The position numbers and the translations under genes were made by a program. Shown piece by piece: positions 26,250 through 30,387 of a DNA stretch of 30,387 bases. Within the stretch, counting starts at the first letter, position 1, and each line of letters starts with the position of its first letter. Under the pieces are notes generated by a model that was not told the origin of the DNA, made no database searches, and was given only the letters and a program-made list of their open reading frames with translations. The stretch comes from Pseudomonas sp. UBA4194 (lineage in GTDB: Bacteria; Pseudomonadota; Gammaproteobacteria; Pseudomonadales; Pseudomonadaceae): contig NZ_DFUE01000067.1 of the NCBI RefSeq assembly GCF_002379585.1, forward strand, positions 27,355 to 57,741. Reading direction: 5' to 3'.

Positions 26250-27011
26250 TCACCGCGACTTGGGAGCCGCCTTGGCATTGCGCTGACGAACCGCCTCGAA
26301 CAGACAGATACCAGTAGCCACCGACACGTTCAGGCTGCTCACACTGCCCGCCATCGGCAGCTTCACCAGGTAATCGCAGTGCTCGCGGGTCAGGCGGCGC
26401 ATGCCCTTGCCCTCGGCACCCATGATCAGGATGGTCGGCCCGGTCATGTCTTGCTGATAGATCTCGTTTTCCGCCTCGCCAGCGGTACCGACCACCCACA
26501 AACCGCGCTGCTGCAACTTCTCCAGGGAGCGGGCCAGGTTGGTCACCGCCACCAGGGGAATGACCTCCGCCGCACCGCACGCCACTTTGCGCACAGCAGG
26601 GGTCAGGGTGGCGGACTTGTCCTTGGGCACGATCACGGCCAAGGCACCGGCAGCATCGGCGGTGCGCAGGCAGGCACCCAGATTGTGTGGATCGGTGACG
26701 CCGTCCAGCACCAGCAACAACGGTGCGCCTTCGGTGCGATCCAGCAGCTCGTCGAGCATGGCCTCGCCCCACACCTGGCTGGGGCTGACTTCAGCCACCA
26801 CGCCCTGATGCACACCTTCGACCCAGGCATCCAGCTCACGGCGCTCGGCCTGTCCTACGGCCACGCGATTCTGCGTGGCCAACTCGACCAAGGTCTGCAC
26901 CCGCGGCTCGCTGCGCCCCTCCGACAGCCAGATCTGCTTGACCCGCTTTGGATGGTGACGCAGCAACGCTTCCACGGCATGCACGCCGTAGATTTTTTCC
27001 AACTGACTCAT
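26250..27011 (-). CDS. rlmB: 23S rRNA (guanosine-2251-2'-O)-methyltransferase RlmB
   Basis: SPOUT-class enzyme that methylates the 2' hydroxyl of G2251 in the peptidyl-transferase loop of 23S rRNA, using SAM. It has 253 residues. The N-terminal L30e-like substrate domain opens QLEKIYGVHAVEALLRHHP. The knotted SAM-binding core shows all three family motifs: DPHNLGACLRTADAAGA, ILIMGAEGKGMRRL and LPMAGSVSSLNVSVATGI. The ATG overlaps the rnr stop codon by four bases, so the two RNA-processing genes are translationally coupled. Confidence 0.97.
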   Translation of the reverse strand: MSQLEKIYGVHAVEALLRHHPKRVKQIWLSEGRSEPRVQTLVELATQNRVAVGQAERRELDAWVEGVHQGVVAEVSPSQVWGEAMLDELLDRTEGAPLLLVLDGVTDPHNLGACLRTADAAGALAVIVPKDKSATLTPAVRKVACGAAEVIPLVAVTNLARSLEKLQQRGLWVVGTAGEAENEIYQQDMTGPTILIMGAEGKGMRRLTREHCDYLVKLPMAGSVSSLNVSVATGICLFEAVRQRNAKAAPKSR

Positions 27012-29641
27012 GACTTCGCCTTGGGTTTACGGCTACCCGACTTCGACGGGCCCTTGCGGTGCTTGGTGGGCTTGGCGTCGCCGCCGGCAGACGCGGCGCT
27101 GTTGCGGCTGCCGCCGGACTTGGCCGGACCGCCCTTGGCCGCGTCGGCCAGCAGCGCCTTCTTCATTTCGCGACTCTTGCGCACTTCGGCATTTTTCGCC
27201 GCCGCATCGGAGGCCCGATAGACCTCGTCATTACCACTGGAGCGACTGGCCTTGGCGGGCGCCGAAGCGCGCTTGGGCTCGACCGCTGCCTTGGCAGCCG
27301 GTTTTTCCGCTGCCGGCGTGGTGGGGTAGCTTTTCGGCTTGCCCGCGGGCGCATCGGCCTTGCGGTTCTTGCGCCCGATCGGCTGGTTCAGCGTGGCTTC
27401 GCCGATGCCGAAATCGATCTTGCGCTCGTCCAGATCGACGCGCATCACCTGCACTTCAACCGTATCGCCAAGGCGGAAGTTACGCCCCGTGCGCTCACCC
27501 GCCAAGCGGTGGTGAATCGGATCGAAGTGGTAGTAGTCTCCTGGCAGGGCAGTGACGTGCACCAGACCCTCAACGAAGATATCGGTCAGCTCGACGAACA
27601 GGCCGAAACCGGTCACGGCGGTGATCACGCCCGGGAAGGTTTCACCCACGCGGTCCTTCATGAACTCGCACTTGAGCCAGTTCACCACGTCGCGGGTCGC
27701 TTCGTCGGCGCGACGCTCGCTCATCGAGCACTCTTCGCCCAGCTGCTCCAACGCCGCTTCGTCGTACGGATAGATACGCGCTTTCGGGATGGTCGGGGCG
27801 CCAGCACGCTTGACGTGCGGGGTGTCCTGCTTGGAGTGGATGACGCTGCGGATCGCCCGGTGCGTGAGCAGGTCGGGGTAGCGGCGAATCGGCGAGGTAA
27901 AGTGGGTGTACGCCTCGTAGTTCAGGCCGAAGTGACCGTGGTTGTCGGCGCTGTACACCGCCTGGCTCAGGGAGCGCAGCATCACCGTCTGGATCACGTG
28001 GAAATCCGGGCGACCGGCAATGGCCTCCAGCAACGCGCGGTAATCCTTGGGCGAGGGGCCATCCTTGCCTTTGTTCAACGACAGGCCCAGCTCACCAAGG
28101 AAGGCGCGCAGCTTTTCCAGACGCTCCGGCGGCGGGCCGTCGTGGACGCGGTACAGAGCCGGGATCTCGTGCTTCTTGAGGAACTCGGCGGTGGCCACGT
28201 TGGCGGCCAGCATGCATTCTTCGATCAGCTTGTGCGCATCGTTGCGCACGGTCGGCTTGATTTCGGCGATCTTGCGCTCGGAACCGAAGACGATGCGGGT
28301 TTCCTGGGTTTCGAAGTCGATCGCGCCGCGCACGTGGCGGGCCGCCAGCAGCACCTTGTACAGCGCATAGAGCTGCTTGAGGTGCGGCACGACGTCGCCG
28401 AACTCACCGCGCAAGGCCTTGGCTTCGCTGGTACGCGAATGCTCCAGCAGCGTGCTGACCTTGTTGTAGGTCAGGCGCGCATGGGAGTGAATGACCGCTT
28501 CGTAGAAGCTGTAGTCGGTCATTTCGCCGGTCTTGGAGATGGTCATCTCGCAGACCATGGCCAGACGGTCGACCTTGGGGTTCAGGGAGCACAGGCCGTT
28601 GGACAGCTGCTCGGGCAGCATCGGGATCACGCGCTCGGGGAAGTACACCGAGTTGCCACGCACCTGGGCTTCGGCGTCCAGCGCCGAACCCAGCTTCACG
28701 TAGCTGGACACGTCGGCGATGGCCACATAGAGCGTCCAGCCGCCGTTGAACAGTCGCAGCTTGCTCTTGGGTTCGCAAAACACGGCATCGTCGAAGTCCC
28801 GCGCATCTTCACCGTCGATGGTGACGAAAGGCAGGTGGCGCAGGTCGATGCGCTTTTCCTTGTCCTTCTCTTCCACCTGCGGCTTGAGCTTGGCGGCTTC
28901 CTTGAGCACGGCTTCAGGCCACACGTGAGGAATGTCATAGGTGCGCAGGGCCACGTCGATTTCCATGCCCGGGGCCATGTAGTTGCCCAGCACTTCGACG
29001 ATATCGCCCTGAGGCTGGAACCGCGCCGTCGGCCAGTGGGTGATCTTCACGCCCACGAACTGACCGATCTTGGCGGCGCCGTGACGACCCGGGGTGATCA
29101 GCACTTCCTGCTGGACCTTGGGGTTGTCCGGGGTCACGAAGCCGATGCCACCTTCTTCGAAATAGCGGCCGATGATGGTTTCGTGGGCACGGGACACCAC
29201 TTCGACGATCACGCCTTCGCGACGACCGCGGCGGTCGAGGCCGGACACGCGGGCCAGGGCACGGTCGCCATCGAACACCAGGCGCATTTGCGCAGGGCTC
29301 ATGAACAGGTCGTCGCTGCCGTCATCCGGGATCAGGAAACCGAAACCATCGCGGTGGCCGCTGATGCGGCCGGCGATCAGGTCGAGCTTGTCGACCGGCG
29401 CGTAGGTGCCGCGGCGGGTGTAGATCAGTTGCGCATCGCGCTCCATGGCACGCAGGCGGCGGCGCAGGGCCTCCAGCTGGTCCTCGGTGGTCAGGCCGAA
29501 CTCGTCCACCAGCTGCTCGCGGCTGGCGGGAGAGCCGCGCTCGTCGAGGTGCTTGAGGATCAGCTCACGGCTGGGAATGGGGTTATCATATTTTTCCGCT
29601 TCACGAGCGGCCTCGGGATCGAGGGTCTGCCAATCGGCCAT
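27008..29641 (-). CDS. rnr: Ribonuclease R
   Basis: Processive 3'-to-5' exoribonuclease of the RNB family that degrades structured RNA and takes part in rRNA quality control and cold adaptation. It has 877 residues (E. coli 813). An N-terminal helix-turn-helix segment (SRELILKHLDERGSPASRE) is followed by cold-shock domains, including GRISGHRDGFGFLIPD. The RNB catalytic motif DGEDARDFDDAVF lies near 273-288, with its clustered Asp residues. An S1 domain (GVITAVTGFGLFVEL) lies near 660-745. The tail of about 130 residues is Lys/Ala/Ser-rich and longer than in E. coli. The start at 29641 has AAGG about 12 bases upstream, a weak site. Confidence 0.97.
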   Translation of the reverse strand: MADWQTLDPEAAREAEKYDNPIPSRELILKHLDERGSPASREQLVDEFGLTTEDQLEALRRRLRAMERDAQLIYTRRGTYAPVDKLDLIAGRISGHRDGFGFLIPDDGSDDLFMSPAQMRLVFDGDRALARVSGLDRRGRREGVIVEVVSRAHETIIGRYFEEGGIGFVTPDNPKVQQEVLITPGRHGAAKIGQFVGVKITHWPTARFQPQGDIVEVLGNYMAPGMEIDVALRTYDIPHVWPEAVLKEAAKLKPQVEEKDKEKRIDLRHLPFVTIDGEDARDFDDAVFCEPKSKLRLFNGGWTLYVAIADVSSYVKLGSALDAEAQVRGNSVYFPERVIPMLPEQLSNGLCSLNPKVDRLAMVCEMTISKTGEMTDYSFYEAVIHSHARLTYNKVSTLLEHSRTSEAKALRGEFGDVVPHLKQLYALYKVLLAARHVRGAIDFETQETRIVFGSERKIAEIKPTVRNDAHKLIEECMLAANVATAEFLKKHEIPALYRVHDGPPPERLEKLRAFLGELGLSLNKGKDGPSPKDYRALLEAIAGRPDFHVIQTVMLRSLSQAVYSADNHGHFGLNYEAYTHFTSPIRRYPDLLTHRAIRSVIHSKQDTPHVKRAGAPTIPKARIYPYDEAALEQLGEECSMSERRADEATRDVVNWLKCEFMKDRVGETFPGVITAVTGFGLFVELTDIFVEGLVHVTALPGDYYHFDPIHHRLAGERTGRNFRLGDTVEVQVMRVDLDERKIDFGIGEATLNQPIGRKNRKADAPAGKPKSYPTTPAAEKPAAKAAVEPKRASAPAKASRSSGNDEVYRASDAAAKNAEVRKSREMKKALLADAAKGGPAKSGGSRNSAASAGGDAKPTKHRKGPSKSGSRKPKAKS

Positions 29642-29768
29642 TAGAGAGAATTCACCTTGTCTATATAGGCGTTAGTTTGGCATACGCGTATTGAAACGGG
29701 AAATTTCAGGCGCTGCCAGCCGGTTTATAGCCCTGCCCCCGGTGTAAAACCAGTGCCGGGATGACCAC

Positions 29769-29797
29769 TTGTGAAAATTAGCGCATATTTTTCACAA
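29769..29797. promoter_or_regulatory. Inverted repeat upstream of the first tRNA-Leu promoter
   Basis: TTGTGAAAA (29769-29777) and TTTTCACAA (29789-29797) are perfect arms 11 bases apart, ending 6 bases before the -35 hexamer. It resembles a protein-binding site or AT-rich upstream element. The second tRNA copy lacks it. Confidence 0.4.
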
Positions 29798-29803
29798 CGG
29801 GGG

Positions 29804-29832
29804 TTTACAGGTCAAAATGGCCTCCGTATAGT
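29804..29832 (+). promoter_or_regulatory. Promoter of the first tRNA-Leu gene
   Basis: TTTACA and TATAGT are separated by 17 bases, followed by a GC-rich discriminator (GCGCGCC) typical of stringently controlled stable RNA promoters. The start would be about 28 bases upstream of the mature tRNA. Confidence 0.8.
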
Positions 29833-29867
29833 GCGCGCCATCGACGACGCACAGCGTTGAAGATGAT

Positions 29868-29954
29868 GCCCAGATGGTGAAATTGGTAGACACGCCAGCT
29901 TCAGGTGCTGGTGACCTTACGGTCGTGGAAGTTCGAGTCTTCTTCTGGGCACCA
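29868..29954 (+). tRNA. tRNA-Leu (anticodon CAG)
   Basis: An 87-base class II tRNA. The acceptor stem GCCCAGA pairs with TCTGGGC. The anticodon arm CCAGC-TTCAGGT-GCTGG reads CAG, decoding CUG. A long variable arm (TGACCTTACGGTCG) marks a leucine tRNA. The T arm is GTTCGAGTC, and ACCA is encoded at the 3' end. Confidence 0.97.
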
Positions 29955-29993
29955 ATTTCTGGCTTGAGATTACAGCAATCTTGAGTCACTCAC

Positions 29994-30017
29994 AAAAACC
30001 CGCGCAAGCGGGTTTTT
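29994..30017 (+). terminator. Terminator of the first tRNA-Leu gene
   Basis: AAAAACCCGC-GCAA-GCGGGTTTTT is a short GC stem with a GCAA loop and a T run, 40 bases after the tRNA. Confidence 0.9.
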
Positions 30018-30065
30018 GCGTTTCAGGCCCCTGACATTTCTTGTTTATTAAAATCAAAACAGGGG

Positions 30066-30094
30066 TTTACAGATCAAAACGGCGGCCGTATAGT
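30066..30094 (+). promoter_or_regulatory. Promoter of the second tRNA-Leu gene
   Basis: TTTACA and TATAGT again stand 17 bases apart with a GCGCCCC discriminator. All elements are exactly 262 bases after those of the first copy. An AT-rich stretch (TTGTTTATTAAAATCAAAA) precedes it as a likely UP element. Confidence 0.8.
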
Positions 30095-30129
30095 GCGCCC
30101 CATCAACGGCGAGCAACGCTGCTGATACT

Positions 30130-30216
30130 GCCCAGATGGTGAAATTGGTAGACACGCCAGCTTCAGGTGCTGGTGACCTTACGGTCGTGGAAGTTCGAGT
30201 CTTCTTCTGGGCACCA
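30130..30216 (+). tRNA. tRNA-Leu (anticodon CAG), second copy
   Basis: Identical over 87 bases to the tRNA at 29868-29954, including the encoded CCA. The flanks differ at several positions, so the gene body is more conserved than its surroundings. Confidence 0.97.
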
Positions 30217-30228
30217 ATTCTTTACAAG

Positions 30229-30249
30229 AACCCGCGAAAGCGGGTTTTT
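30229..30249 (+). terminator. Terminator of the second tRNA-Leu gene
   Basis: AACCCGC-GAAA-GCGGGTTTTT has the same stem as the first terminator with a GAAA loop. It lies only 12 bases after the tRNA, against about 40 in the first copy. Confidence 0.9.
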
Positions 30250-30298
30250 GCGTTTCTGGGGTTTGGAAATGGGGCGGGGTTGGGGGGTTGCGGTGGAT

Positions 30299-30339
30299 GG
30301 TCCCCTCACCCCAGCCCTCTCCCTGAGGGAGAGGGAGCC
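30299..30339. repeat. C-rich palindromic repeat, most complete copy
   Basis: GGTCCCCTCACCCCAGCCCT... contains a perfect 10-base palindrome CCCTCTCCCT-G-AGGGAGAGGG (30315-30335). A G-rich tract precedes it (30271-30286). Confidence 0.8.
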
Positions 30340-30372
30340 AATCACCGCCATCCGCAACACCGCGATCCGCTT

Positions 30373-30387
30373 CTAGCCCCCTCTCCC
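30373..30387. repeat. Start of an inverted C-rich repeat cut by the window edge
   Basis: TAGCCCCCTCTCCC matches the reversed tail of the copy at 9801-9839 together with its flank. It faces the copy at 30299-30339 and continues beyond the window. Confidence 0.45.

Noticed and set aside
27059..29644. Very long open frame antisense to rnr (861 codons), and similar long antisense frames at 9977-12082, 13637-15112, 20726-22174 and 8416-9810
   Set aside because: They mirror well-identified genes on the other strand, have Arg/His/Gly/Gln-rich compositions without domains, and are the usual effect of high GC at third codon positions.
29868..30216. tRNA-Leu genes as attachment site of an integrated island
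   Set aside because: No integrase or repeated 3' tRNA fragment is seen in the window; the second copy is a full gene with its own promoter.

Overview
The window reads as a chromosomal segment of a fluorescent-type Pseudomonas, most like the P. putida / P. fluorescens groups. The evidence is high-GC coding with strong third-position bias, the block rpsF-rpsR-(membrane protein)-rplI-dnaB next to rlmB-rnr, the braced order livKHMGF-pncB with azurin nearby, and Pseudomonas-type REP palindromes of the GTAGGAGCGGC...GCCGCGAA kind. I see no transposase, integrase, phage gene, rRNA or CRISPR array. Species level is inference.

Layout. (1) 150-1238 (+) is an AGE-family sugar epimerase/isomerase, convergent with (2) ydfG, a short-chain dehydrogenase (2110-1343, -). 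(3) 2111-2953 has no gene but holds a cluster of DnaA-box-like 9-mers (two perfect TTATCCACA) and the terminator of the liv operon. (4) livK-livH-livM-livG-livF (8054-2954, -) is a complete branched-chain amino-acid ABC importer with tight or overlapping junctions. A textbook sigma-54 promoter (TGGCACG-N4-TTGCT) and an NtrC-like site lie upstream of livK, pointing to nitrogen control. (5) pncB (8554-9753, +) starts NAD salvage. (6) A TonB-dependent siderophore receptor (12004-9857, -) lies between two copies of a C-rich repeat, where I would expect nadE. (7) Azurin (12603-12151, -). (8) A three-gene peptide-ligase-like operon (19459-12711, -): a transglutaminase fused to a DUF2126 putative amidoligase, a circularly permuted ATP-grasp fused to an alpha-E domain, and a second transglutaminase. 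(9) A YgiQ-type radical SAM protein (22135-19832, -). (10) The ribosomal/replication block rpsF, rpsR, a polytopic membrane protein, rplI, dnaB (25931-22331, -). (11) rnr-rlmB (29641-26250, -), overlapping by 4 bases. (12) Two identical tRNA-Leu(CAG) genes (+), each with its own promoter and terminator.

How it works together. The left third is nutrient acquisition and NAD salvage, and the right third is translation, replication and RNA processing. The middle (about 9.8-19.8 kb) looks accessory: iron-chelate uptake, a periplasmic copper redox protein, and an orphan operon that combines ATP-dependent peptide-bond formation with transglutaminase chemistry but has no known product. That operon is the best candidate here for an incompletely described system. 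Many gene 3' ends (AGE/ydfG, livF, pncB/receptor, azurin, ygiQ, dnaB, rlmB, tRNA-Leu) are followed by REP pairs, C-rich palindromes or intrinsic terminators.
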